DNA of 64,000 nt, taken from contig JACKBY010000008.1 in the NCBI GenBank assembly GCA_020634335.1, forward strand, positions 1-64,000, read 5' to 3'. A program made the position numbers and the translations under genes. Origin of the DNA: Promineifilum sp. (GTDB lineage: Bacteria > Chloroflexota > Anaerolineae > Promineifilales > Promineifilaceae). A model generated the notes under the pieces. It was given only the letters and a program-made list of their open reading frames with translations, did not search any database and was not told where the DNA came from. Of the stretch, positions 9,791-19,285 are shown one piece after another; position 1 is the stretch's first letter, and every line of letters begins with the position of its first letter.

Positions 9791-10458
9791 GCACCGAAGG
9801 GCCAGACGCTCAGGATAGCGATGGCCGCCGCCGTTACCGTCAGATTGTCCAGCCCCCAGATCGACACGGCCTCGATCAACGTCGTCACGACCATGATGAC
9901 CAGCGCCGGCAGAAAGGCCACCGCCGGCGAAATCTCCGGCATCCCCGGCATGGCCCACAACGCCAGCCAGGTAGCGACCAGCCCGGCCACAAAGAAGCCC
10001 AGCGACCCTTCGAGCGTGCGCGTGCTGGTGTGAATGCGATAAAAGCGGCGGCCGTAAGTCGCGCCAATCACCGGCGCTAACCCGTCACCCCACGTCAGCG
10101 GCATCAGGGCGGCCACCATCAGGGGCGGCCGATGCCAGAATACCAGCGCCACGACGGCCGCGGCCAGTGGGAAGTAGACCGTGCCCAGATTGCTGCGGTG
10201 CTTGCTCTGCATGGCCCCGATCAGTCCATAGCGCCAGTCGATTAGATTAATGACCATGAAGGCCGCGCAGGCGAAAACAAACGGCCAGGGCGAGGTGAAG
10301 AGAAACGGCAAAGCCCAACTCAACATTCCCACACCAATGTGGATCACCTTGCGCGTGAATCCGGCGCCGTATCCTTGCCAACGGCGCAGTCCCTCGGCAA
10401 GAGCGATCATGAGAAGAATGTAGGCGAAACAGATGATAATGCCGAGTGTGTTGCTCAT
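9787..10458 (-). CDS. Dolichol/phytol kinase-type membrane protein (CDP-alcohol/cytidylyltransferase-like)
   Basis: A 223-aa polytopic membrane protein with about six to seven hydrophobic segments. It carries RKVIHIGVGML near residue 36 and WGDGLAPVIGATYGRRFY near 123, the patterns of the SEC59/DGK1/VTE5 family, which phosphorylate lipid alcohols using CTP. In bacteria these can salvage isoprenoid or fatty alcohols, or act in phospholipid synthesis. No cofactor partner is adjacent. The Shine-Dalgarno is weak. Confident as to family, not as to substrate. Confidence 0.75.
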   Translation of the reverse strand: MSNTLGIIICFAYILLMIALAEGLRRWQGYGAGFTRKVIHIGVGMLSWALPFLFTSPWPFVFACAAFMVINLIDWRYGLIGAMQSKHRSNLGTVYFPLAAAVVALVFWHRPPLMVAALMPLTWGDGLAPVIGATYGRRFYRIHTSTRTLEGSLGFFVAGLVATWLALWAMPGMPEISPAVAFLPALVIMVVTTLIEAVSIWGLDNLTVTAAAIAILSVWPFGA

Positions 10459-10544
10459 AGGATAATGGGGACTGCTCCGTGATCAATCGCCAGCGGACCA
10501 AACAACGAATGACTGTCTCAGGTTTGCCGAGCGCTTTTCCCGGC

Positions 10545-11474
10545 TCAGACAATCAGGTGATCGTACAACATGTCGAGGCTCAGGTCGGGCACGACGGTCT
10601 CGGCGGATTGTAATGTGACGGCCGCCGCCGCCGCGCCGAGGCGAATGGCCTCGATGACGGGTAGCTCGTTCAACAGGCCGAAGATAATGGCCGCCGTCAC
10701 CGCGTCGCCTGTGCCGGTGCTGTCGACAAATTTGATGTGCGACGGCGGGATATAGCCCATCTCGTCGGCCGTAGTATAGTCCAGACCAAAGTCCGACAAG
10801 GTGACGATCACTGTCTTCACGCCGGCATTGAGCAAACGGCGGGACATCGTCAGGCTGGCCATTGGGTCATAGCCGGGAAAATCGACCTCGCACAACTCCG
10901 CTTCCTCCACCTGATTGGGAACGAGCAAGTCCAGATCGGCCAGATAGGGGCGCAATTTGTAGGCCAGCCGCGCCGAAGCGGGGTCGGCGCACAGGGGTAC
11001 GTGGTACTCCTTCGCCAGCCGCACGACCGTCTTGATGGCCGGCTCGGTCAGACTGCCGTCGAACATGATCAGCGAGGCGTCTCGAAAGAGCACCCGATTG
11101 CGGTTTAGATACGCGGGGGTGATCGCTTCCATCACCCGCACGTCATCGAGAGCCACTGAGAGGTGTCCGTCCGCTTCCAGCAGGGCGATGTAGGAACCGG
11201 TGACGCGGCCGGGCAACATCTGCACATAGTCGAGGTTGACGCCCGCCTCGGCTGTCTGGATCAAGAGCTGACGCCCGGTGGGGTCGTCGCCGACGGCCGA
11301 GATCAGCACGACCTCGGCCCCCAGGCGGGCCAGATTCTCGGCCACGTTGCGCGCCGTCCCTCCGCGTGAGGATCGTATCTCGGCCGGGTTCGATGTGCCC
11401 GGCGCCAACCCGGCCACGGGCTTCCCCTTGGTGTCCAGCAGCGTGGCCCCGATTACCAAAACGTGTTCAGCCAT
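10545..11474 (-). CDS. PfkB-family sugar kinase, pseudouridine kinase-like
   Basis: A 309-aa ribokinase-fold kinase. The N-terminal PGTSNPAEIRSSRGGTARN (25-43) resembles the substrate-binding region of pseudouridine kinases (PsuK). The catalytic anion-hole motif is STGTGDAVTA, with the base at D257. GGGGGAGAG precedes the ATG closely. No pseudouridine-5'-phosphate glycosidase (PsuG) is next to it, so the PsuK assignment is uncertain and another nucleoside or sugar could be the substrate. It is co-directional with and 87 nt downstream of the 389-aa gene. Confidence 0.82.
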   Translation of the reverse strand: MAEHVLVIGATLLDTKGKPVAGLAPGTSNPAEIRSSRGGTARNVAENLARLGAEVVLISAVGDDPTGRQLLIQTAEAGVNLDYVQMLPGRVTGSYIALLEADGHLSVALDDVRVMEAITPAYLNRNRVLFRDASLIMFDGSLTEPAIKTVVRLAKEYHVPLCADPASARLAYKLRPYLADLDLLVPNQVEEAELCEVDFPGYDPMASLTMSRRLLNAGVKTVIVTLSDFGLDYTTADEMGYIPPSHIKFVDSTGTGDAVTAAIIFGLLNELPVIEAIRLGAAAAAVTLQSAETVVPDLSLDMLYDHLIV

Positions 11475-11561
11475 CTCTCCCCCTGTCTATTGCTTCGATG
11501 TGCGACGTGAATCCCGTCTCGTTGATCGAAATAGCCCGCCGGGACCGCACACGGGCTGACT

Positions 11562-12731
11562 TCATACGGGTTCCGGCAAGGCATGGCCGTTCAGGCCATA
11601 CCAGAACCCTTCCACCACAGCCAGCACGATCACGTCTCCAGCCGCCGGTGGTTGTTCGCTTTCGTCGAGGACAAGCCGCGAATGCGACGGCGCAGCCTCA
11701 TCGGGCATACGATAGCCCAGAAAGCAATGGGGCATGGCGCTGGTGTGGGAGACGGGCTGGACGGCGATGCTGCCAAGATCGGCCCGCCGGCTGCCCACCA
11801 CAACGTACTCCCGGCCCGCCGACGGGCGCTCGTCTACGTCCCGGTCGGCCAGCAGCCACGTGCCCGACGCGAGAGCGGGCAGGAATTCGCTCTTCTTGAC
11901 GGCAATGCGATACCACCCGAATCGATCATCAGTCGTGACATGCCCCGGCACCGGCCCGCGCGCCGCATCGCCCGCGCCGGGGAGATTCGAGATGGGCAAC
12001 GGCACACGCTTGACCCACTCCGGACGCTCGGATGCGCGCTGGTAGACGCTGGAGACTTCGCTCTCGGCTTCCGGCTGGGGGGCGCGCGCCGCCACGTCGG
12101 CGGGAACGGAGAGATAGCCGGCTTGCAGCACTTCGGCCGGCTGCTGCTCCTTGGGCCACAGGCTCTCGCGCAGCGTTTCCTGGGCAATCGACAACAACGG
12201 CCGCATCTCCTTGTCCAGCGCGGCGAATCGGCCGGCTTGGGCCCCAATGGAAGAACGATTGAGCAGGCGCTCGGCTCGCCCAAACTGGAGCATGGCCGGC
12301 TCATTGTGATAGGAATGGTAAAGCCCCAACCCCTGGGCATAGTGGGCCAGGCACATCGCCGGGGCGTCGCTCGCCAACGACCACGGCTGGCGAGCCAGGG
12401 CAAACTGGTTGGCCGCCGCGCGACAATCGTCCCAATACAGATAGATCAGCCCAATATGGAACTCAGCCAGCCCGACCTGTTGATAGTTTCCACGGGCGCG
12501 CACGATGCGTTGTGACTGCTCAATGGCGGCCATAGCCGGGGCGCCCAGCCCGGTGAGCGGGTAGCGATCGAGGATGTTCCCGACGGTAATGATGTCAAGC
12601 GACGGCGGTTCATTATACAGCAGCTTCAGCAGGCGCTGGAGCACGGCCACCGCTTCGCGCACGGGGCGCAGTTGCTCCGCGTTGGACGGCAGTCGGGAAG
12701 GATCGCCGGAATGGAATGATCGGGAAACCAT
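11562..12731 (-). CDS. Unknown protein with TPR-like helices, third gene of SPFH operon
   Basis: 389 aa, not recognised. Residues about 20-180 are helical with TPR-like spacing (IEQSQRIVRARGNYQQVGL, YAQGLGLYHSYHNEPAMLQF). A Pro/Glu-rich linker near 190-235 is followed by a C-terminal beta-rich part with two similar halves, each with a GxxVxLADxDVDE or GDVIVLAVVEG type strand; the pattern recalls S24/LexA-type barrels, but no catalytic Ser-Lys pair is evident. No signal peptide or membrane helix. It begins 28 nt after the second SPFH gene, so is likely co-transcribed with both and may be their cytosolic partner. Confidence 0.6.
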   Translation of the reverse strand: MVSRSFHSGDPSRLPSNAEQLRPVREAVAVLQRLLKLLYNEPPSLDIITVGNILDRYPLTGLGAPAMAAIEQSQRIVRARGNYQQVGLAEFHIGLIYLYWDDCRAAANQFALARQPWSLASDAPAMCLAHYAQGLGLYHSYHNEPAMLQFGRAERLLNRSSIGAQAGRFAALDKEMRPLLSIAQETLRESLWPKEQQPAEVLQAGYLSVPADVAARAPQPEAESEVSSVYQRASERPEWVKRVPLPISNLPGAGDAARGPVPGHVTTDDRFGWYRIAVKKSEFLPALASGTWLLADRDVDERPSAGREYVVVGSRRADLGSIAVQPVSHTSAMPHCFLGYRMPDEAAPSHSRLVLDESEQPPAAGDVIVLAVVEGFWYGLNGHALPEPV

Positions 12732-12759
12732 CGTTGAAAATGCTCGGTTCGCGATTGGT

Positions 12760-14166
12760 CTAGTCCGGCGACGACGGTCGGAATTTCTGCTGCGCAGGTA
12801 GCTTCATCTGATCCTGCACTTTGCTCAACCGCTCGTCTACCGCCTCGATTTCATTCAATAGCTTATCGGTGTCGCCGCCGAGGTCTTCCAGGCTGTCAGC
12901 CGAATAGTGAAACATCTGGCGCAACGCCTCCATCAGGCGCAAGACCAACAAGTAGCCGGACAGGGTGGAGCCGGAATCCTGTTGCGCGCTGCGGATGCCC
13001 TCGCTGACCGCCTGGACCATAGACAACTCGGCTGCGGCACGCGCCGTCTCGGCTTCGCGCACTAACTGGGCCGTGCCGTTGGCGCGCGCCACCATATCCT
13101 CCTTGCGCTGGCGGGCCAGCCAATATTCCGTGTATTGCCGGCTGACTTCCAGAGGCGGCGTGAGCCGGCTGATGGTCATTCGCAAGGGTTTGATGTAATC
13201 ATCCGGCTTGCCGGCCCATACCTGACGCATGACTGCCTGGGTAATCAGATGATGCGCGTCGCGGGGGCTTTCGGCGGCCAGCAGATCGTCGAGCGAATCA
13301 TTACTGACCATGTTGCTCAGCGCGCCGGCCACCTTGCCCAGCGGCGCGTCGGACCAGGTGGAGGCTTTGCCGCCCGGCCCCACTGTGCCCGCATAAGCGG
13401 CCCGCTGAACCGCCTCCACACTAAAAGGAAAGGGCTGTTCATGGGTAACCGGGCTGCCCCCGGGGTCTATCCGGAAGGTGAGGCTGATGTCGGCGCGGAG
13501 TGGAATGCCCTCCTTCGTCAACATCATGATGTCTGTGGCGGTTTTTTCCTGGGGTTGCAAGTCAACAATACTGTGGACGTATTCGAAACGCCCCAGGTTA
13601 TGGATACCCGGCGGCAGCACCCGCTGCTTGCGGCCGTTGCGCTCGGTCACGGCGGCGTGGCGCGGAGGGATCTGCACCGTCACCGGACCGCCTACACCCA
13701 GCAGAATGGAAGAGGCACGTTCCTCGTCAAAATTTTTGGCCGAGATGACGTAGAGATCGCTGCCTGGTCTGTCGCGGCGTTGGCGGCGCAGGAACTCGGC
13801 CGCCGTGCGCCGGTCGGGGCAGTTATAGAGGACCTGCATGAGGCTGATCGCCGCCTGAACAGCCAGCCACCAGCCGGCAAAGACGGGGATAAAATGGCGC
13901 AGAACGCGCGGGTGGAACAGTTCCACCAGCCACGTAGCCAGCGGCGAGAAGGGGATGGTAGCGGCCTGGCTGGACGGCAGGTTGGGCACGAAGATGCGGG
14001 CCAGCACCTGATTGGCGTCGATGCGCTCCAGATTGCTGGCGAAAAACCAGTAACCGATGAAGAGGGCCAGGAGAGCAACCCACGGCCAGTTAATGGCCGG
14101 CCAGGGGGCCTTCAGGCGCACGGGGAGGCGTCGCGAGGGTCGGCGAGGTTGGGTCTGGGAGGCCAA
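12760..14166 (-). CDS. SPFH/band 7-domain membrane protein (second of pair)
   Basis: 468 aa. A basic Pro/Arg-rich N-terminus is followed by two membrane segments (about 27-46 and 92-112). The band 7 domain spans about 145-330; typical strands are VLPPGIHNLGRFEYVHSIV and MLTKEGIPLRADISLTFRI, the latter matching the T.DG.......V.YRV signature of SPFH proteins. Residues 340-450 are helical and Ala/Glu-rich (coiled-coil-like). SPFH proteins form cage-like membrane microdomain assemblies and often control proteases. It starts 4 nt after the stop of the first SPFH gene, indicating translational coupling. Confidence 0.8.
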   Translation of the reverse strand: MASQTQPRRPSRRLPVRLKAPWPAINWPWVALLALFIGYWFFASNLERIDANQVLARIFVPNLPSSQAATIPFSPLATWLVELFHPRVLRHFIPVFAGWWLAVQAAISLMQVLYNCPDRRTAAEFLRRQRRDRPGSDLYVISAKNFDEERASSILLGVGGPVTVQIPPRHAAVTERNGRKQRVLPPGIHNLGRFEYVHSIVDLQPQEKTATDIMMLTKEGIPLRADISLTFRIDPGGSPVTHEQPFPFSVEAVQRAAYAGTVGPGGKASTWSDAPLGKVAGALSNMVSNDSLDDLLAAESPRDAHHLITQAVMRQVWAGKPDDYIKPLRMTISRLTPPLEVSRQYTEYWLARQRKEDMVARANGTAQLVREAETARAAAELSMVQAVSEGIRSAQQDSGSTLSGYLLVLRLMEALRQMFHYSADSLEDLGGDTDKLLNEIEAVDERLSKVQDQMKLPAQQKFRPSSPD

Positions 14167-14170
14167 ATCG

Positions 14171-15439
14171 CTATTCCTCGTCTTGCTCCAGCATCCGGCG
14201 CAGCTCGCTCGTGGCGCCGGCTGCCAGCGAGGCCGTCGCCGCGCGAGACGAAAGCGGCGTCAGCGTGCGCGCCGCGGCGATCCCTTCAAGAATTTCCATG
14301 ATTCGCCTCATGACGACCTCGTGTAATTCGATGCCCTGGCTGCGCATGGCCTCGACGCTGGTAAGCAATTTCTCGATGTTCTCGACCTGGGCCTCGGCCA
14401 GTGCTTGTTGATAGACACGTTTGGCCTCGATATCGCCACTGACAGCCTCTTGGGCGGCGCGATTGCGCCATTCCACCTGCCACGTCGCCACGCGCTTGGC
14501 AATCACATCCGCCGGTAGTTCCAGAGCGCCAACACCGATGCCAAGAATGTCGATCCCTTTGGAAATGGTCTGGAATTCACTGTTGGTCTGCTGCTCCTTC
14601 AGCCCGACTTTGATGTTGTTCTTGATCTCGGCCAGCGGCTCGGCTCCGGCGCTCACGAGCAGATCGGCCAACGGGTATTTGCCGATCTCGGTGACGAGCA
14701 GCGTGGCGGCCTGGGGACAGACCTGCTCTGTCCAGTCTCGTTGTGCATCGTCGACGACGCTGGCAGTGTAGTTCAGGTCGAACAGGGCGTCCTTGTCATA
14801 GGGGTAGGGGATGGGGTCGGTCTCCACGGAGCGCGGACGTCGCCGGTCGGGCGCGGGGCGGCGCACCTGGAACGTAACAGATACGCTGGTTTCGACGGGG
14901 ATACCGTCGCGCGTCAGCGCACTGACCTTCATTTTGCGTGATTGGGGGCGCAGATCAAATATCTGAGCAATTGTCTCGCCGTCGCGCAAAATGACCAGGC
15001 CGGGGCCGTCGGCCCGCGAATAGCCATTGCCACGCGTGATGGCCGCGGCCTGATGACTATAGAGGAAGCCGGCCCCCAGCCACTCGAAGCTGGGCGAAAG
15101 CTCGTTCGTCTTGGCTTTGCTCTTTTTGCTCCCCCGCAGGACGGGTTCTGCTCGCCGTCCATAGAGAGCGTTGGCCGCGCCCTTCCAGTAGTTCCGCCGC
15201 AACAGGCGAAATCCTTCGGCCCAACCGGGGTTATACGGCAGCGGCAAGAGGCGGCGCGAGATGTAGGCTGTGCCCAGAATAAAGCTGATAAATACGCCGC
15301 CCCCCCATACCAGCGCCCCCCACAGCCCATGCTGGAGGCCCTTGAAATCGTGTAAAAGCGCGCCGATTCCGCCCAGGATTAAAATCGCGAGCACAAGAAT
15401 ACCCAGGCCGGGGATGAACTGTCTCTCTCGTTCTTCCAT
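14171..15439 (-). CDS. SPFH/band 7-domain membrane protein (first of pair)
   Basis: 422 aa. Two membrane helices (about 9-29 and 38-60) precede a basic linker (GSKKSKAKTN). The band 7 domain follows (about 115-330), with LILRDG-like strand GLVILRDGETIAQIFDLR and ALTRDGIPVETSVSVTFQV. The end (330-422) is helical and Ala/Glu-rich. It differs clearly from the downstream SPFH protein, so the two may co-assemble as alternating subunits, as HflK and HflC do; this is inference. It is the first gene of a three-gene operon with almost no spacing. Confidence 0.8.
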   Translation of the reverse strand: MEERERQFIPGLGILVLAILILGGIGALLHDFKGLQHGLWGALVWGGGVFISFILGTAYISRRLLPLPYNPGWAEGFRLLRRNYWKGAANALYGRRAEPVLRGSKKSKAKTNELSPSFEWLGAGFLYSHQAAAITRGNGYSRADGPGLVILRDGETIAQIFDLRPQSRKMKVSALTRDGIPVETSVSVTFQVRRPAPDRRRPRSVETDPIPYPYDKDALFDLNYTASVVDDAQRDWTEQVCPQAATLLVTEIGKYPLADLLVSAGAEPLAEIKNNIKVGLKEQQTNSEFQTISKGIDILGIGVGALELPADVIAKRVATWQVEWRNRAAQEAVSGDIEAKRVYQQALAEAQVENIEKLLTSVEAMRSQGIELHEVVMRRIMEILEGIAAARTLTPLSSRAATASLAAGATSELRRMLEQDEE

Positions 15440-15518
15440 CTGGTTAGCGCCGATCCGCGTGGCAACTATATCATACCGCTCCGGCCCGGTAAAGTTATGA
15501 CCTGCCCGGCATAACGAT

Positions 15519-15572
15519 CCGCAGATTACGGAGATCTCCTTCTTCTATCTGCAGAATCTGCGTAATCTGCGG
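15519..15572. repeat. Intergenic inverted repeat with tandem 9-nt units
   Basis: CCGCAGATTACG (15519-15530) is the exact reverse complement of CGTAATCTGCGG (15561-15572). The right part consists of three units, ATCTGCAGA, ATCTGCGTA and ATCTGCGG, starting at 15547, 15556 and 15565. It lies between divergent genes (SPFH operon and GT4). Same family as 3833-3879 and 36320-36451. Confidence 0.75.
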
Positions 15573-15617
15573 CTAAACGTTTCTTTCTCGCGCCCGTGTC
15601 TTATAATTACGGTCTTG

Positions 15618-16781
15618 ATGCACGTCGCCCTGAATGCCTATTTCTGGAACAAGCCCCACACCGGCAGCGGCCAGTATGCGCGCCAACTCGTCTATCATCT
15701 CAACCGGCTCGTGTCCGACCTGGCCCTGACGCTGGTCGTCCCGCTGGCCCCCGGCGAGGAAGAGCCGGCGGGCGTGCCGCCGGGCATCGGCGTTGAGCGC
15801 GTCACCGTGCGCCCCGGCCACATGGGCAAGGTGCTGTTCGAGCAGCGCGGCTTCCCCGCCGCCTGCCGTCGCGTCGGAGCAACGCTAGCCCACGTGCCCT
15901 ATTGGGGGCCACCGCTGCGCTCGCCCGTGCCTCTGGTCGTCACCATCCACGATCTGACGACGTTGCTCGTGCCGGAGTACAATCGCGGCGGGCGCGCGCG
16001 GCTCTACAACGCCCTGGTCAGCGCTGCCGCGCGCGGGGCCGACCACGTGTTGACCGACTCCTTCTCCAGCAAGCTCGACATCATCGACCACCTGGGCATC
16101 CCGGAGCAAGATGTCACTGCCATCTATCTGGGCGTCGGCCCGCAGTACACGCCCAGCCCGGCCGGGGGCGACAACAGCCTGGTCGATATGGCCGTGGTCA
16201 AGAAGTATGACCTGCCGGAGTTCTACGTGCTCTATCTGGGCGGCTACGAGGTTCACAAAAACATTCTCAACCTGCTCCAGGCCTATACCTACGTGGTCAA
16301 GGCGTTGGGCGACGAGTATCCGCTGGTGCTGGCCGGAAAAAAACCCGATACGTCCTCGCCCACCTTTCCCGACTATGACGGCATGATCGCGCGGGCCGGC
16401 CTGTCGAAGTACGTGCGCTGGATTGGTTACGTGGACGAAGAAGACAAGCCGCTCCTCTATCGGCGGGCCGAGGTGTTCGCCTTCCCCAGCCGGCGCGAGG
16501 GCTTCGGGCTGCCGCCGCTGGAGGCGATGGCCTGCGGCACGCCGGTCGTGGCCGCGGACAGCGGCTCACTGCCGGAGATCATCGGCCCGGCGGGTTTCGC
16601 TGTCGATCCCGACGACGTGCGCGGCATGGCCGGGGCGATCATCGCCGTCATCATGCAGGAGCAACTGGCGGCCGACCTCCGCCGCCAAGGCCCCCAACAG
16701 GCAGCCAAATTCACCTGGGAGCAAACGGCAGTGGAGACGCTGAAGGTGTATGATAAGATTATGCGACGAAGTATAAATTAG
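15618..16781 (+). CDS. Glycosyltransferase family 4
   Basis: A 387-aa GT-B retaining glycosyltransferase. The N-terminal domain has the glycine-rich acceptor loop NKPHTGSGQYARQL; the C-terminal domain has YLGGYEVHKNI (donor phosphate-binding region) and REGFGLPPLEAMACGTPVV (E294 onward), the E-x7-E signature. No membrane helix, so it acts on the cytoplasmic face. I start at ATG 15618 rather than the TTG directly before it. It is followed after 71 nt by the CDP-glucose dehydratase gene, which suggests a role in glycan assembly. Donor and acceptor are unknown. Confidence 0.9.
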   Translation: MHVALNAYFWNKPHTGSGQYARQLVYHLNRLVSDLALTLVVPLAPGEEEPAGVPPGIGVERVTVRPGHMGKVLFEQRGFPAACRRVGATLAHVPYWGPPLRSPVPLVVTIHDLTTLLVPEYNRGGRARLYNALVSAAARGADHVLTDSFSSKLDIIDHLGIPEQDVTAIYLGVGPQYTPSPAGGDNSLVDMAVVKKYDLPEFYVLYLGGYEVHKNILNLLQAYTYVVKALGDEYPLVLAGKKPDTSSPTFPDYDGMIARAGLSKYVRWIGYVDEEDKPLLYRRAEVFAFPSRREGFGLPPLEAMACGTPVVAADSGSLPEIIGPAGFAVDPDDVRGMAGAIIAVIMQEQLAADLRRQGPQQAAKFTWEQTAVETLKVYDKIMRRSIN

Positions 16782-16852
16782 GAACTACCCATTTAGGAGC
16801 GCCCAGCGGCCGGGCGGCTGCTCGCCGGCTACTGCTTATCGAGAACTCACCC

Positions 16853-17980
16853 ATGACTAACCCTTTCAATAATATCTACGCGGGCAAGACCGTGCTCATT
16901 ACTGGACACAGCGGCTTCAAAGGCTCCTGGCTCACGACCTGGCTGCTCGAATTGGGCGCCAACGTCGTGGGCTACAGCCTGCCCGATCCGCCGACGCAGC
17001 CGAGCAACTTCACCGTCTCGGGCCTGGCCGAGCACGTCACTGATGTGCGCGGCGACATCCGCGATTACGACCGCGTCTACGAGACTGTGGTCACCTACCG
17101 GCCGGAGATCATCTTCCACCTGGCAGCTCAGCCCATCGTTCTGCGCTCGGTGGAGCAGCCCAAGCTGACCATCGACACCAACGCCGGCGGCACGGTCAAC
17201 GTGCTGGAGTCGATTCGCCAAAGCGCCGGCCACGGCGACAGCGTGCGCGCTCTGGTCAGCATCACCACCGATAAGGTCTACGAAAATCAAGAGTGGCTAT
17301 GGGGCTACCGCGAGACTGATCAACTCGGCGGCCATGACCCTTATAGCGCGGGCAAGGCTATGGCCGAGCTGGCGATTGCCGCCTATCGCAGCACCTACTT
17401 CCCGCCGGAACGGTATGGCGAGGGTCATCACGTAGCCATCGCCTCGACACGGGCGGGCAATGTCATTGGCGGCGGTGATTTTGCCGACTACCGGCTTGTG
17501 CCCGACTGCATGAAGGCGCTCATGGACGGCCGTCCCATCGGCGTGCGCAACCCTCTCAGCGTGCGGCCGTGGCAGCACGTGCTGGAGCCTCTCAGCGGCT
17601 ACCTGTGGCTGGGGGTGCAACTTCTGGAACGTGGCCCCGATTTCGGCGAGGCGTGGAACTTCGGCCCGCTGGAGCAAAAGGGCGTTCCGGCACAGGCGCT
17701 GGCCGAAAAGCTTGTAGACCTGTGGGGCAGCGGCTCGTGGGCCCACACCCGACCGGGCTATGCCGAGGTCGAGACGGGGCTACTGCGCCTCAGTTGGGAC
17801 AAGGCCGCCCACCGCCTGAACTGGCGGCCGGTCTACTCGTGGGCCGACGCGCTGGGCGAGATCACCGACTGGTTCAAATCTTTCGAGGGTGGGGCCGACA
17901 TGCACCAGGTAACGCGCGACCATATCCAGCAATATACTGCCCGCGCCCGCGCGCTGAACCTGGACTGGGCCACGGGCTGA
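16853..17980 (+). CDS. rfbG: CDP-glucose 4,6-dehydratase
   Basis: A 375-aa extended SDR. It has the NAD-binding GHSGFKGSWL (18-27), which with K in place of the usual I/V is characteristic of CDP-glucose 4,6-dehydratases, and the catalytic YSAGK (Y164, K168). It forms CDP-4-dehydro-6-deoxyglucose, the branch point to CDP-3,6-dideoxyhexoses and branched sugars. The enzyme that makes its substrate (rfbF) is about 21 kb away at 37606-38376. The 3-dehydrase RfbH is not in the window. Confidence 0.92.
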   Translation: MTNPFNNIYAGKTVLITGHSGFKGSWLTTWLLELGANVVGYSLPDPPTQPSNFTVSGLAEHVTDVRGDIRDYDRVYETVVTYRPEIIFHLAAQPIVLRSVEQPKLTIDTNAGGTVNVLESIRQSAGHGDSVRALVSITTDKVYENQEWLWGYRETDQLGGHDPYSAGKAMAELAIAAYRSTYFPPERYGEGHHVAIASTRAGNVIGGGDFADYRLVPDCMKALMDGRPIGVRNPLSVRPWQHVLEPLSGYLWLGVQLLERGPDFGEAWNFGPLEQKGVPAQALAEKLVDLWGSGSWAHTRPGYAEVETGLLRLSWDKAAHRLNWRPVYSWADALGEITDWFKSFEGGADMHQVTRDHIQQYTARARALNLDWATG

Positions 17981-18001
17981 GCCGCTCTGCCCGCCAAGAT
18001 C

Positions 18002-19285
18002 ATGACCTCCGCGCGTATTCCCGGCCGTTGGGTAGTCGTCGTCAGCCTGCTGGCACTGGCGACCATCCTCTATTTGCGCCTGATTCCGTTCAGCTTCGTT
18101 TGGCCCGGCCACGTTCCCTTTGACCGCATCACCTGGCAGCCGCTTAATCTGCGCGATGCGCCGCTCAACGTACTGCTGTTCGTCCCTTTCGGCTTCGGTA
18201 TATCCGGGGTACTCGCGCGACGCGGCCGGCGTTCCGGGATAGGGTCGCGCGCCTTGCTGGGTGGGCTGGCTCTTTCGGTCATGTTGGAAACGACGCAAAT
18301 GTTCATCCCGGAGCGCGTTCCCTCGCTGGCCGATGTCATGGCCAACGGCATTGGCGCGCTGCTGGGTTATGGTTTCTATCGGGCCTGGGAGATGGGCTTC
18401 GGCCGCGCCCTCGACCGCTATGCGACACGACGCAATTTGCTCCTGGGCCTGGCGGTCTATGCGCTGGGCGCGGGGCTGCTGACCGCCTATCTCTATCGGA
18501 GCGTCCATCTGAGCAACTGGGACGCTTCGTTCCCGCTCGTCGTGGGCAACGAGGCCGTCGGCAAGCGGCAGTGGAGCGGCCGGGTGGAGCGCTTGGAACT
18601 GGCGGTGGGACGGCTTGACAACCCGCAATACGTCGCCCGCTACGACTTCATGGGCGAAGGGCCTTTTGCGGATGCCGGCGGCGGCCCGACTCCATCGCTG
18701 GACTGGCGCGACGGGCCGGCTACGCCGCAGACAGGGGCCGGGGTGCAGGTCGGGCCGGGCGAGTGGCTGGCGACAGACGTGCCGTTTAGCGATTTCATCA
18801 CGGCCGCGCGTGGCTTCAACAGCTTTACGATCCGCGCGACTGTGGCCTCGGACGACCCGCAGCAGCGCGGCCCGGCGCGCATCGTTTCCGTCTCGGCCGA
18901 CGCTGAACGGCGCAACGTCACCATTGGCCAGGAAAAGGATGCGCTCATCATCCGGCTGCGGACGCCGACCGGCGGCGAAAACGGTCAAAAGCCGGAGATA
19001 CTGTTGCCGGGTGTGTTCGGGGACGGACGGCCGCGCCAACTTGTTATCACCTATGACGCGCCCATGCTACAGGTGAGCGTCGATGACGACGAATACACCC
19101 TGTCGCTGGCACCGGGAGCGGCGTTCTTCCCCGGCTTCCAGACGGCGAATCGCTGGCCGGTGACGCTGGGCGACAACCCGCGCCGCTACGATTGGGCCTA
19201 CTGGGCTATTGTTATCGGGTTGGGGGTGTTGCTCTTCGGCGGATTGGCGGCGGCGAAAAGGCTTACCGGGGCAAATCAAGCGTAG
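18002..19285 (+). CDS. VanZ-family membrane protein fused to a LamG-like domain
   Basis: 427 aa. Residues 1-165 form a VanZ-like membrane domain: four helices with the family pattern NVLLFVPFGFG and VMLETTQMFIPERVPSLADVMAN. Another helix follows at about 143-165. Residues 180-395 form an extracytoplasmic beta-sandwich resembling LamG/concanavalin domains (FNSFTIRATV, IVSVSADAERRNVTIGQ, RQLVITYDAPMLQVSVDD). A last helix at about 398-418 ends the protein. VanZ-like proteins are implicated in resistance to glycopeptides, but their action is unclear. It starts 21 nt after rfbG and overlaps the convergent pgl by 23 nt. Confidence 0.82.
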   Translation: MTSARIPGRWVVVVSLLALATILYLRLIPFSFVWPGHVPFDRITWQPLNLRDAPLNVLLFVPFGFGISGVLARRGRRSGIGSRALLGGLALSVMLETTQMFIPERVPSLADVMANGIGALLGYGFYRAWEMGFGRALDRYATRRNLLLGLAVYALGAGLLTAYLYRSVHLSNWDASFPLVVGNEAVGKRQWSGRVERLELAVGRLDNPQYVARYDFMGEGPFADAGGGPTPSLDWRDGPATPQTGAGVQVGPGEWLATDVPFSDFITAARGFNSFTIRATVASDDPQQRGPARIVSVSADAERRNVTIGQEKDALIIRLRTPTGGENGQKPEILLPGVFGDGRPRQLVITYDAPMLQVSVDDDEYTLSLAPGAAFFPGFQTANRWPVTLGDNPRRYDWAYWAIVIGLGVLLFGGLAAAKRLTGANQA

